NCBI GenBank assembly: GCA_014729935.1
Contig: WJJB01000395.1
Location: 1-34,471, forward strand
Origin: Candidatus Bathyarchaeota archaeon
Lineage (GTDB): Archaea > Asgardarchaeota > Lokiarchaeia > Sigyniarchaeales > Sigyniarchaeaceae
DNA length: 34,471 bases
Direction of reading: 5' to 3'
Within the stretch, counting starts at the first letter, position 1. The number at the start of each line of letters is the position of its first letter. The notes beneath the pieces are model-generated. The model worked only from the letters and a program-made list of their open reading frames with translations, did not search any database and was not told where the DNA came from. Both the position numbers and the translations under genes were made by a program. Positions 1-9,935 of the stretch are shown piece by piece.

Positions 1-2
1 AG

Positions 3-167
3 GCTATCCAATCTCTAAAGCACGGCATGCGATTCATCTTGATAGAAAGGACTGGAGGGGTGGCACACACTATACCGGGGGACATAAGAAAAGAAATTGA
101 AATATTCGACAGCATGGATGAAGTGCCTGCCTTTATCAAGCAATGCATCTCGAAATCACCGGATTAG
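3..167 (+). CDS. C-terminal fragment of an unidentified protein, truncated by the window start
   Basis: Open frame from the window edge, ...AIQSLKHGMRFILIERTGGVAHTIPGDIRKEIEIFDSMDEVPAFIKQCISKSPD*, stop TAG at 165-167, immediately convergent with the pyrophosphatase gene. Confidence 0.6.
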   Translation, partial: AIQSLKHGMRFILIERTGGVAHTIPGDIRKEIEIFDSMDEVPAFIKQCISKSPD

Positions 168-173
168 CCAGAA

Positions 174-737
174 TCAAGGCTTGGTAATTGCAATATTACC
201 GAACTCCTCCTTGAATCGACTTATGCAATTCGAGATGATCCGTATGGCATCGTCGTGCCCGTGCCATTTCTTGACCTTCGCGTAAGCAGGTTCCTCGAGA
301 TTCTTGTAAGTATTGAAGAATTCCCTAATTTCATCAATGTAATGTCTTGGTAAATCGTCCAGATCATCCATCTCCCCGAAAAAGGGACAATCTCGTGGAA
401 CCGACAGGATTTTCTCGTCGCGCCCCTTTTCATCCTGCATCACGAGAACACCAATTGGTTTCACCCTAGCTAGCGTCATTGGTTGAGTGGGAGTATTGCT
501 TATCACCAAGACATCAAGTGGATCTCCATCAAGTGCATATGTCCCAGGAATGAACCCATAGTCCTGGGGATAAACCACGCTTGAATGCAATACCCTGTCC
601 ATGATTAGCAAATTCGTGCTTTTCGATAACTCGTATTTCTTGTGAGTTCCCTTGGGGCATTCTATAAATGCATATAACAGGGAGGGAGGATCAGGTCCCG
701 GAACTATATGCTTCCAATATATCATGTCATCATTCAT
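174..737 (-). CDS. ppa: Inorganic pyrophosphatase (soluble family I)
   Basis: 187-aa ORF with family I signature residues, e.g. SSVVYPQDYGFIPGTYALDGDPLDVLV. Confidence 0.95.
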   Translation of the reverse strand: MNDDMIYWKHIVPGPDPPSLLYAFIECPKGTHKKYELSKSTNLLIMDRVLHSSVVYPQDYGFIPGTYALDGDPLDVLVISNTPTQPMTLARVKPIGVLVMQDEKGRDEKILSVPRDCPFFGEMDDLDDLPRHYIDEIREFFNTYKNLEEPAYAKVKKWHGHDDAIRIISNCISRFKEEFGNIAITKP

Positions 738-1369
738 GTCTTGTAACCTATGGCGTTGAATAATAGTTCCAAGCTTGGAACACCTTCAATTCTTTCGCTT
801 CCATTTATGATCGTGACGGGAACACCTGTAACCCCGTACTTTCTTGCGATGTCCGGGTTTTCGTATGACTCAATGATGTCGATATTCAACCGGCCATTGG
901 AATCAATGACGATGGAATTTTCTATCAATGCCGCCTGTGAACAATAGGGGCACGTGGGAGTAACGATCAACTCTAAATTTGCTTCCTTCAGCTTTTCAAG
1001 CTTGTCATCAAGCATCCCGCTAAAAATTGTTTTCCTTGTTGACGCCATGTATATGGTATAGATGAATGGTGAGGTTTCCAATCCCATTGGTGCCCCAGTA
1101 TAGCGAATACCAAGATTCTCGAATAACACGGTTGGAGCCCTGGTGACATTCAATTTCTTGCACGTGGCAACCTCATCAATTATTGAAATTTCCTCAAATG
1201 CAAGTAGATTAGAGCCTTTCGCAAGCTCTTCTACAAGCGAGGCGGTGTCCTCGCAAGCGGGACATTGCCGGTAGCCTTCCGCCGTCAAGGTAGTAATGAC
1301 TTTCAATCTAACGGGATTTTTCAAGGAATCCAACAAACGCCTGATATCAGCAGCACTCAACTCATTCAC
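734..1369 (-). CDS. Protein disulfide oxidoreductase / glutaredoxin-like protein with two thioredoxin folds
   Basis: 211-aa ORF with two CxxC motifs (CPAC, CPYC) and a cis-Pro region 'GVTGVPVTIING'; its stop overlaps the ppa start by 4 bp (operon). Confidence 0.9.
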   Translation of the reverse strand: MNELSAADIRRLLDSLKNPVRLKVITTLTAEGYRQCPACEDTASLVEELAKGSNLLAFEEISIIDEVATCKKLNVTRAPTVLFENLGIRYTGAPMGLETSPFIYTIYMASTRKTIFSGMLDDKLEKLKEANLELIVTPTCPYCSQAALIENSIVIDSNGRLNIDIIESYENPDIARKYGVTGVPVTIINGSERIEGVPSLELLFNAIGYKT

Positions 1370-1484
1370 TGGTCTCTCAGCACCTCGAATTCGTCATCAA
1401 ATCGGAACAGGTTGCCATAGGAAAGGATAGTATTAAAGCAATGATAAGCATGTTGATAGGCAAGGATAATTAGCTCAAGCTCAA

Positions 1485-4400
1485 TCAAGGAAAGCAGGTT
1501 TCATGACATGTCGGGCACGTCACCCTAACATTGGCGGCATTCCAACCCTTGGATTGTTTCATGAGAAGCAAATCTCCACATTTCTTGCACGAGATGATTA
1601 TTGAAAATAATTCCCCACATGTCTTGCATGAATACAAGCAAGATCCTTCCAGGGGTTTAACCAGTAACTGCAAACTACACTTCGAGCAATAAAATCTCGT
1701 GAGATGAAGAATTCCACCGGAATGGGTATTGAATTGAATAAATTGCCTCTTGGTGGATTTTTTCCTTGCTAATAAATGCAGGCTGGTATCTCTTTGTGTC
1801 GCAAGATTATTATCAGTCATTGGAGCCATTTCTTGGCCTATTATGTCATCCAAGTCATTATATGCACGTGACACCTTGGGAGCAATGGAATCATTGAAGG
1901 AGGGGGTGATGATTCTATTCGAGTCACCGGAGTCTCTATTCGTAATTATCCTCGCAATATCAATGCCACCATCAACCCAGTCTTCCGGAATATCGAGGGA
2001 TGATACCTGCCTGTACAGCCTGTACATGCCATTGTATATTTCTACTGGATACGCTTGAACTGACTTTTTATTGCGTGATCTCCGGTTAATCAAAATGGCT
2101 GTGGTTGAAATACCAATCAGGGAAGCACTTGCAATCAAGAGCATGATGAAAAGCCCATTCCTGGTATCTTGATTTGTGTCAATGATCACCTCGCGTGTTG
2201 GGGATGAAACAATCTGCCAACCATCGTGGTATTGGAAGCTGATATCATGTGAACCTTCTTCCACCCGTGCGATGGCTTCATAAACTACGCCGCGGGTGAA
2301 ATCGGGATCCCCATTCTCGTGGCTCAAGGTAAAAGCATGAATCTCATGATCAATCCACAATCGCAATTGCTGGGGTTGGGAACCATCCAAATCCCTGAAA
2401 GACACCAATACTTGCAAGTTTCCCGATGGAAACTTACCAGAATTTATCGAAAGTAGCTCCACTTGGGATGGATGAAAATTCCCATCAAGGGGATAGCGGA
2501 AAAACAACATGCGATGTTCCATTCCCTCTTTTTCCTTCATTCCCGCGCACCATGCTCCAGTGATGAAAAGTGAATGTTCGGCTACGATGGCATTGAATGC
2601 CGTAACATTCATGGAAGGATTCCACACGCGTTCCATCTGGCGTGTTCCATTTGTTCCATAAGTGAATACAGTAATGCGATTCTCCCGCGAATTGGTATCT
2701 ATAGCATTTCCCACGATATAAATTGCATTCTCATCGCAATTAACAGACACGCATTGCTCTTCCTGCTGGGACCCCCAAGTCCGATACCACGTAACCACGG
2801 GTGAACCATCCGTTGAGGTTTTCACTAGCAAGTAGTCTGATTCCATCCCCGAACTCCCTGGAACACTTCCAGTTATGTATACGTCATCATCCTTCACGCA
2901 AATATCATTGGCACTTTCCCTGCCGTCCTCCATGATGAACCATGAAAACAACTCCGCTCCTTCCAATGTCCACTTCTGGTAGTGAATGCCATTCAGCCCC
3001 TGCGAGTCATAGCTGCAAGTATACAGGTATTCACCATCGGTACAAATTCCCCTCCCTTCTTGAAAGCCATTGGAGCCTTGACGGTACCAATCGAGTGTTC
3101 CATTCAATGAACAACATGCGAGGAATTGCCTGATTTCTAGCGATGCATCCACGGTGGTTCCGAATATGAAAACCTTGGTGCCATCAGTCGTGATGCTATT
3201 CGCCGACTGTTTACCTGGAAGCAACCAGTGGGATTGACCAGCAAAGAAGCCTGTGGTTGTCCAACGAATTAAAACGATCTTTTCGTTACTGAGATCATCA
3301 CATGCCACGTATACATGCCCATCATGAGCCACCATTGCTTGAACTTGAATATCCTGTTCGAGGAAAATGGAAACATTCCATGCTTGCTCCCCACCCCGGT
3401 TCCAGCAGGTCATGATAATTTCCCCCGTCGAAGGCTTTGAGGTGCATGTAAAAAATTTTCCCGCTTCTTCGCAGGCAAGTGACTTTGAAATATCAGCAGT
3501 TCTATGCTTCCCCACATGGTACCAAGGAATGAATTTGTCCACGACTGCGGGTGCTTCGATTAAGTCGGTCATGGTTGTGTATATTCCATCTGAACAGGCA
3601 AATGCATGTGTGTAATTACCCGGCGTCTCGATATCCATTTTTATCTCATACATGCACCCATCCATGTAGTTACAATCACTTGGATCCCGTTTATACATGG
3701 GATGAACGGCGGGCCCAATCAACACGTGCACGTATTCTGGTGGATTATTATCACCATCCTTATAATTAACGGAAAATGTGAATTCGGTGGTATCAGTTGA
3801 GCCGTTGAAGGGTTCCACAATTATCGGTTCCAATATTGGAGCCATGGTATTTGAATAGGTCACGACAAGTTCAGGAACGATCACGGTCGATTCATAAATC
3901 CCGTCATGGGCTGTTGCAAGGCAATGGTGCACTCCTGGTTGGAAATATGCTTCCACATAATAAATGCAACCATCCATGTAATTCTCATCAAGGACATCAA
4001 GCTTCTCCATTGGCATGGAGTAATTTTCGGTGGCTAGGTTAAGATTTCTCGGTCCGAGGTTATCAGCGTCCTTGTATTTAATGGTGATTCTAATCCTGTC
4101 GGCGGTGGTGGACCCATTTCTACAAATTGTTAGGTTCTCCAAGACGGGAGCGTGAAGATTTGGGAGAATTTCTAACGGGAATGAATTCGACCAGGTATTC
4201 ACATGGTATCCAGAGCTAAAGCCCACCCGCCAATAATAGGTGCCTGGATCGAGAGATGAGACATTGAGAAGACAGTGATGCAATCCATCTTGCCATGTTG
4301 CGTTGCATGTTGCCATCACGGTTGAGAAATTGGAAATATTTGAGAGTTGAAGGGTCCAATCATGCTCAATTCCAAATGAAAACGTGCTGGCCCACCGGAA

Positions 4401-5162
4401 ATCAATTATTCCTGCGGGAAAGCTTGATCCAGGCGCAGGTTCCACGTGCTGCAACGATAACGGACGGTAGCCTTCTTGATCCTCATTCAAAAAACCAAGG
4501 GTATTGGTAAACGATTGCATCCAATCCCCAGAATCATGCGTATCCGTATCGGATAACCTGCAAACATTATTCTGGTTCAGCGATAGGTTTTTCGATTCGG
4601 TCCAGATGGCTTCGAGGGGAATGGGCAAATCATATCCATTCATATCCATCCAATCAACATTCAATCCCCTGTCGTTAAAAATTCCTAGTGCAACAGGTTC
4701 GCCGCTGAATGGAAATATATCGTCAATGAAAAGATCCGAAAGGCTATCATTACCCGTGCCCTCATGAAGGACCAGGAAACTTTCACTTGGAAGCATGAAT
4801 CCTGCAGGGAATGAATAATTAATATCAATACCAGATTCGGTGAAACACCTGAACGTCCAGCCATTCATTGAAATAACAGAACCATAATTAATCAATTCCA
4901 CCCCCCGGGTTCCTCTATTGCACACCTCATTTATCAAGATGGTCCCCGGGTGGTTAAAGGATGATTGAGATGGTGTTTTCGTGGTATACTTCATCCCCGT
5001 TAGGTATTCAAAGGTGCAATCCAAGTTTGAACCATTAGAACTCTCTTGCGATTGCACGGTTATGGACATCCCTACAAGGAAGATGAAAAGAACCATCATG
5101 CTTCCCTTCTTGTACCGTGATATACCAAACCACACGTGAATTCCCCGTGTAAATGCATGCAA
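1485..5162 (-). CDS. Large secreted/type I membrane protein: signal peptide, lamin-tail-like domain, Ig-like repeats, propeller-like region, TM helix, cytosolic tail ending in zinc ribbons
   Basis: 1225-aa ORF; hydrophobic N-terminus MMVLFIFLVGMSITV; LTD-like 'GTILINEVCNRGTRGVELINYGSVISMNGWTF'; repeated 'YKDxDNxxP...NYMDGC.Y' modules; TM 'GLFIMLLIASASLIGISTTAILI' followed by RRSRNKK; C-terminal CxxC pairs (CSKC, CKTC, CKKC, CPTC). Confidence 0.85.
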   Translation of the reverse strand: MHAFTRGIHVWFGISRYKKGSMMVLFIFLVGMSITVQSQESSNGSNLDCTFEYLTGMKYTTKTPSQSSFNHPGTILINEVCNRGTRGVELINYGSVISMNGWTFRCFTESGIDINYSFPAGFMLPSESFLVLHEGTGNDSLSDLFIDDIFPFSGEPVALGIFNDRGLNVDWMDMNGYDLPIPLEAIWTESKNLSLNQNNVCRLSDTDTHDSGDWMQSFTNTLGFLNEDQEGYRPLSLQHVEPAPGSSFPAGIIDFRWASTFSFGIEHDWTLQLSNISNFSTVMATCNATWQDGLHHCLLNVSSLDPGTYYWRVGFSSGYHVNTWSNSFPLEILPNLHAPVLENLTICRNGSTTADRIRITIKYKDADNLGPRNLNLATENYSMPMEKLDVLDENYMDGCIYYVEAYFQPGVHHCLATAHDGIYESTVIVPELVVTYSNTMAPILEPIIVEPFNGSTDTTEFTFSVNYKDGDNNPPEYVHVLIGPAVHPMYKRDPSDCNYMDGCMYEIKMDIETPGNYTHAFACSDGIYTTMTDLIEAPAVVDKFIPWYHVGKHRTADISKSLACEEAGKFFTCTSKPSTGEIIMTCWNRGGEQAWNVSIFLEQDIQVQAMVAHDGHVYVACDDLSNEKIVLIRWTTTGFFAGQSHWLLPGKQSANSITTDGTKVFIFGTTVDASLEIRQFLACCSLNGTLDWYRQGSNGFQEGRGICTDGEYLYTCSYDSQGLNGIHYQKWTLEGAELFSWFIMEDGRESANDICVKDDDVYITGSVPGSSGMESDYLLVKTSTDGSPVVTWYRTWGSQQEEQCVSVNCDENAIYIVGNAIDTNSRENRITVFTYGTNGTRQMERVWNPSMNVTAFNAIVAEHSLFITGAWCAGMKEKEGMEHRMLFFRYPLDGNFHPSQVELLSINSGKFPSGNLQVLVSFRDLDGSQPQQLRLWIDHEIHAFTLSHENGDPDFTRGVVYEAIARVEEGSHDISFQYHDGWQIVSSPTREVIIDTNQDTRNGLFIMLLIASASLIGISTTAILINRRSRNKKSVQAYPVEIYNGMYRLYRQVSSLDIPEDWVDGGIDIARIITNRDSGDSNRIITPSFNDSIAPKVSRAYNDLDDIIGQEMAPMTDNNLATQRDTSLHLLARKKSTKRQFIQFNTHSGGILHLTRFYCSKCSLQLLVKPLEGSCLYSCKTCGELFSIIISCKKCGDLLLMKQSKGWNAANVRVTCPTCHETCFP

Positions 5163-5221
5163 GACTTGTTGGTAATAAAAAGTTGAGTTATTATAATATT
5201 ATCTGCTTCCTTCAAGATTCC

Positions 5222-6781
5222 CTAGTTATTGAAAAACACTTGATCCTTGTCGAAACCGCCATACATTGCCCGAGTTCGATGGGTGAAGCCCTCTCTTAGC
5301 GTGACACCGAAGCGTTTTTGCGGATCCGTCGTCTCGTGCTTTTGACACAGCAACTTTATCCATTGTTCAAGCGAATCATCAAGTATTTTCCCGATATTGC
5401 TTGCTTCATCGATGATATTCTTGTGTTCCCTGGGATCCAGCAGCAGGTCATACAGGTGCTTGGAAGGCATAGATGGATAGGAATCAATTTTCTTTATATA
5501 TTTCCACCTGTTCGTTCGGATCGCTCTTTGTACATGATAGGTGTTTTCCACAAGCAACATTCCTTGGCGTTTACAAGCAAGATGCTTGGGATGATCGGGA
5601 TCGTTGGGGTATTCGGGTATCGATTCCTTTCCATTACCGAGCTCGCATGCCAGCGCTGGAACGAACTCAATTTGCTGCTTGAGGGTTGGAATAAGGCTAA
5701 CTCCGTCGAAATTACCAGACACGAGCTCCTGTTCCAACCCAATAGCATCCAAGACAGTTGGTACGATATCAAGTTGGCAGGCAGGCTCAGCCCATGGTTT
5801 CAAGCCTCCATCGGTGATCCCGGGCACGTGCAGGATGAACGGTATGGTGTGATTGGGATTTGTCAAACCAACATGTGAAAACATGGCAGGTTGCCCACAA
5901 ATCAAGTTATTCGTCTCATCTAGCGTTTCACCATGATCACTCGTGAGAAAAACCATGGAATGTTCTATTAAATCAAGTTCAGCCATTCTTTGAAAGATTA
6001 GACCACAATGGTGATCAGCAAAAGCAATCTCTCCATCATACAAGGACACGATATACTTGGGATCCGTTACGTCCTTGTATCGCGAGTCGAGCTTCCTACC
6101 CCAATCTTCCAACCAATGACCAATATTGCAATCGTTGAGGGCATCAAGCATGTGCATGCGTGGATCTCTTGGATCCCTGCCTTCAGAATAAAAACTTGAG
6201 AAGGTGTCGGGTGGGATGTATGGTGTGTGTGGATCCCAGTAATGAATGAATAGGAAGAAGGGCTTGCGTGCATCCTGCCAAGATCTTGCGCACTCCTCGA
6301 GTAGATCAAGTGCTTGTACGGTGATGCGGGGTGCCGGTACGACTAAACCACCTTGATGCTGCTCGGTTAAACCCATATCTATCTTATACTTGTTGTTTAA
6401 CTCTCGAAATTCAAACCGGTCGAAGCCCTCTACTAGATGTTCTCCATGCTCTGGATAATCTGCCAATGTGCTCACTTGAGCAGTGAAATAGCCGGCGTCG
6501 TGCAATATCCCTGCCAAGGTTTGCACTCCATTCCTGATTGGCCACCGGGGAGCGTGGGCTACCACGTCATGAGCGGTTGGAAACAACCCGGTGAACATTG
6601 ATGTATATCCTGGTAGAGTGCAATTCGATACTGAGAACGCTGGATCAAATAACACACCGTGTTTCTTGAAGAAAGCATCAATATTGGGTGTGGTGGGAAG
6701 GGGATACCCGTACAATCCAACATGATCAGCCCGCAAGGTATCAATGCTGATGATGATCACGTTCAATGGTTGATCGGTCAT
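5222..6781 (-). CDS. Sulfatase-fold (alkaline phosphatase superfamily) hydrolase, possibly not a formylglycine sulfatase
   Basis: 519-aa ORF; 'NVIIISIDTLRADHVGLYGY' metal-binding start, 'TLPGYTSMFTG' nucleophile region, 'FLTSDHGETLDE' metal site. Confidence 0.9.
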   Translation of the reverse strand: MTDQPLNVIIISIDTLRADHVGLYGYPLPTTPNIDAFFKKHGVLFDPAFSVSNCTLPGYTSMFTGLFPTAHDVVAHAPRWPIRNGVQTLAGILHDAGYFTAQVSTLADYPEHGEHLVEGFDRFEFRELNNKYKIDMGLTEQHQGGLVVPAPRITVQALDLLEECARSWQDARKPFFLFIHYWDPHTPYIPPDTFSSFYSEGRDPRDPRMHMLDALNDCNIGHWLEDWGRKLDSRYKDVTDPKYIVSLYDGEIAFADHHCGLIFQRMAELDLIEHSMVFLTSDHGETLDETNNLICGQPAMFSHVGLTNPNHTIPFILHVPGITDGGLKPWAEPACQLDIVPTVLDAIGLEQELVSGNFDGVSLIPTLKQQIEFVPALACELGNGKESIPEYPNDPDHPKHLACKRQGMLLVENTYHVQRAIRTNRWKYIKKIDSYPSMPSKHLYDLLLDPREHKNIIDEASNIGKILDDSLEQWIKLLCQKHETTDPQKRFGVTLREGFTHRTRAMYGGFDKDQVFFNN

Positions 6782-6832
6782 GATTTCAATCCCAGTAATA
6801 TGCCTGTTTCGGTTGGTTCCCTACACTATCCT

Positions 6833-9163
6833 TTAAAAACGCCTGATGAACCCTTGTTGCAATTTTTCCATGGCGAGGGAAAATATCAAGTGATCGAGTT
6901 TCTCCGCAGCCTCACTCAAGGCATCTTGAAATTCAGACATGATTTCAACCAATGCACCGTCAATTGAGGCGGTTTCCATGGTATCAACCATGGTTACACA
7001 TTCTTCCAGGGATTCCACGGGAGGAAGGGAATCGTTGCCGGACTCCCACTTGACAAGATTTCCCGCGATTTCCAATACATGATGTCGGAGATCCCGGGGA
7101 AATGATTTATCATCAAGGTGAACCAAGTTATCCTGCACGGCTTGCGATTTTTCCACAAGCATCTCCAAGGATAATCGTGCATTAACCAGCCGGTCACGCA
7201 CCGACTCCAAGTATTCCCTAGGTTCTTGGAACCGGTACTTCCACTCCATGAGAAGCTCGGCATCGTATATCACCTTTTCGTATACCTCCCTTGTCCGGTA
7301 TTGAAATAATTCGAATTTCTCTATCAATTCATCGATGACCCGACACTTGTCTCGCAAACCATCAATGGAGAGAAATTTGCCAGCGCCACTACCGTATTCG
7401 TCCAAAATTCTCACTAATTCGTTGAGAACCATGAGCATGTCTACCTTCATCTCTTGAAGCTTGAGGCCGTGCACGATGTTTTCCACCGTATAATCCCCGG
7501 CTTGGATATCCCTTCTCATCCCTTGCCAAGCATCAATTGCAGACCTGATCTCCCCAGCGATGATTCCCAGATCATTTGCCTTTTGAGGAGGGACCGTGCA
7601 AGAGACCAGGTTCCGTAACAAAGCTCCATGCTTCTCCCATAACTTCCGAGGCATGTAAAAATATTGTGATAACATCTGCTTGGTGGTGAAATCAACCGTG
7701 GCAAGGGTGAAGGGAACCTTTTTAACGTTCCAACAAGATTCCGCAAAATGAAGGATGCCGGGAACGGTCGTTTCCATAGGGGACCTGCATACAGCCCAGG
7801 ATGTCGCCAATGCCCCGGTGTTCTTCCCCCTTTCCGATGTTCCGAGAGCAAGATGAAGCTCGTGAATATTCTGGAATCTCATGGAATAATTGGGAATTGC
7901 ATATTGGAAATCGCTTCTCACGCTGCTAGCTGCAAGCACCTGGAATCCCTTATCCTTGAAGAAATTCATCTCTTTCTTGAAATCATTTGGTTGCTTATCC
8001 TTGCCATATCGCCAGTACACGATGATGGTATCCTTGTCAAGCTCGTCCACGTATTCAGGATACTTTAACAAGTAATCGTGCCAGATCATGGGTATCTTCC
8101 CAAATCCTTTCACTATCTTGATTACCTTGTTCATGTGCTGGATGTATAGCTTGCTTTTGCCCTTTTCGTCATCCCCGTGACCATGTTCTTTAATGTATTG
8201 CTTGCATCGATCGCAAGTTCCAATGGTGTATACCTCATCTCCACCAATGTGAAGGAATCTCGATTTTGGATGGTAGGAAATCATATCCGAGATCATGTCC
8301 CGCAATAATGGCATGGTGTCTTCGTGCAATGCGCAGACATCCAATGTGCTATCCGGACTATATTGCTTGGATTGATCCTCGTTTAAATGCTTGTATTTAT
8401 CAAGCTTGACCACGAATTCCAAGTGCCCGTACGTTTGGACGAGTGGAATGGATTCAATACCGTACATGGTGCATAAATTCATCAATTCAACCGTTTCCGC
8501 ACGGTTGAATGCAAGCTTGTGTTGCAACTCGGGACGAGTCTTGTATGGAAATTTGTCCTCCCATTCCCACAAGATGGCGTTAATTTTATAGCGAGCAAGC
8601 ATCCTTACGTGATCCTTGAGATATTCCAGTGAATGCATCTGTTGCTTGAGATCCACGTGCACCATCCTCAAGTCAAGATCGGGATAGTCCACCACGTGCA
8701 GGCACGGGAGTGATACCAACGGTTTCCCGGTCGTTCTATCCTTCTTGACTTCAATATCCTCCCAGAGTTGTTGAACGGTGAGTACACCGTTAAAAAAACC
8801 CCTGATGGAAGGGGAAATGATGTACATCTCATCCGGCGTTATGGTTAAGTCATAGCCCTCAAGGGGAAGTGATTCCGCAACATCCACGAGTGTCGAGGTA
8901 AACGAATCTGGAATGGACTTGCCAGAAATATACATGAAGAATCCCTTCTCGTATTCTTGCTTGTATTCACGGTCTCGTATCGCGGTGATTCGAAGGTGCA
9001 ACTTGAAATTTTTCCAGAAAAATCCAAAAAAATCAATCACGTGATCCTGAACCTTCGCCTTGTTCACGTAAATATCACGTTCCTCGCTTAGTAAGAATTT
9101 CCCATCGCCCGGGTCCGTTGTGATCGACTTCGGGGTTGGGAGCAACACGGGTTCCTTGTTCAT
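6833..9163 (-). CDS. GH20-like beta-N-acetylhexosaminidase
   Basis: ORF with 'YPDLDLRMVHVDLKQQMHSLEYLKDHVRMLARYKINAILWEWEDKFPY' and the catalytic Asp-Glu motif 'FLHIGGDEVYTIG'. The ORF opens at 9262, but ATG at 9163 (MNKEPVLLPTPKSI...) is the more plausible start; no signal peptide from that start. Confidence 0.88.
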   Translation of the reverse strand: MNKEPVLLPTPKSITTDPGDGKFLLSEERDIYVNKAKVQDHVIDFFGFFWKNFKLHLRITAIRDREYKQEYEKGFFMYISGKSIPDSFTSTLVDVAESLPLEGYDLTITPDEMYIISPSIRGFFNGVLTVQQLWEDIEVKKDRTTGKPLVSLPCLHVVDYPDLDLRMVHVDLKQQMHSLEYLKDHVRMLARYKINAILWEWEDKFPYKTRPELQHKLAFNRAETVELMNLCTMYGIESIPLVQTYGHLEFVVKLDKYKHLNEDQSKQYSPDSTLDVCALHEDTMPLLRDMISDMISYHPKSRFLHIGGDEVYTIGTCDRCKQYIKEHGHGDDEKGKSKLYIQHMNKVIKIVKGFGKIPMIWHDYLLKYPEYVDELDKDTIIVYWRYGKDKQPNDFKKEMNFFKDKGFQVLAASSVRSDFQYAIPNYSMRFQNIHELHLALGTSERGKNTGALATSWAVCRSPMETTVPGILHFAESCWNVKKVPFTLATVDFTTKQMLSQYFYMPRKLWEKHGALLRNLVSCTVPPQKANDLGIIAGEIRSAIDAWQGMRRDIQAGDYTVENIVHGLKLQEMKVDMLMVLNELVRILDEYGSGAGKFLSIDGLRDKCRVIDELIEKFELFQYRTREVYEKVIYDAELLMEWKYRFQEPREYLESVRDRLVNARLSLEMLVEKSQAVQDNLVHLDDKSFPRDLRHHVLEIAGNLVKWESGNDSLPPVESLEECVTMVDTMETASIDGALVEIMSEFQDALSEAAEKLDHLIFSLAMEKLQQGFIRRF

Positions 9164-9398
9164 AATGTTACGTGGGGGCTTGTTGCTCTTTAATATTATG
9201 TGATAGAAAACCAAGTAACCTGACAATAACGCCTTTTCCATAAAAATGGCTGGATAGAGCATGAGCTCCCATGACCAATCTTTTTATTGGAAGACATTGA
9301 TATACAGTATAACACCAAGAAGGAATTAAAGGACAAATCACCATGAAACTTGCCCTAATTCCATTTCAAGAATAATTGAATGATTGGAGATTATACAC

Positions 9399-9920
9399 AT
9401 GAAGTTCATCAAGGGTTTCATCATCACGATTGCGGTGTACTTCGGCTTGAGTTTTCTCTTCCTTGCACTCGCTACAAGCATTGGAGGGGGAGACATCTCG
9501 GCTCTATTCTCATCCACGTCGTCTACCGCATCTATATTTTATACTAGTTTGGCCTCACCTGGAATTTCCACCAGTATACAGGCTGCATTTGGTATAGGAA
9601 TTGTAGGGATAGACATGATCTTGCTTTACATCATGCTTTATGCAGTTACTCCCGCATTAGCAGCTATCCTTGGTTCCCTTGCAGAGAGAAAAAGCAATAC
9701 ATTAAAGCATATCTTCTCTGCCACTTGGCTTGGTTTAATGGCCCCCCTGGCAATAGGGGTGATAATGCAAGTTGCAGCATGGGACGAGGTTGCACTATTT
9801 GGCGTGCTTGGATACACGAGATGGCAATGGTTCTTACCAGGCACTCTCATCATGGGTGCAATCATGGCATTTTTCTGGTGTTCCATCGGATTGTTAATCA
9901 TACGGAAGAAATGGGATTGA
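9399..9920 (+). CDS. Small multi-TM membrane protein, unknown function
   Basis: Several hydrophobic segments; the track start at 9384 is TTG, and ATG at 9399 (MKFIKGFIITIAVYFG...) is preferred. Confidence 0.75.
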   Translation: MKFIKGFIITIAVYFGLSFLFLALATSIGGGDISALFSSTSSTASIFYTSLASPGISTSIQAAFGIGIVGIDMILLYIMLYAVTPALAAILGSLAERKSNTLKHIFSATWLGLMAPLAIGVIMQVAAWDEVALFGVLGYTRWQWFLPGTLIMGAIMAFFWCSIGLLIIRKKWD

Positions 9921-9935
9921 GGAGGCTGACACAAG

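Noticed and set aside
5318-5878. 186-aa plus-strand ORF inside the sulfatase-fold gene
   Set aside because: Antisense shadow of a well-supported CDS; no recognisable motif
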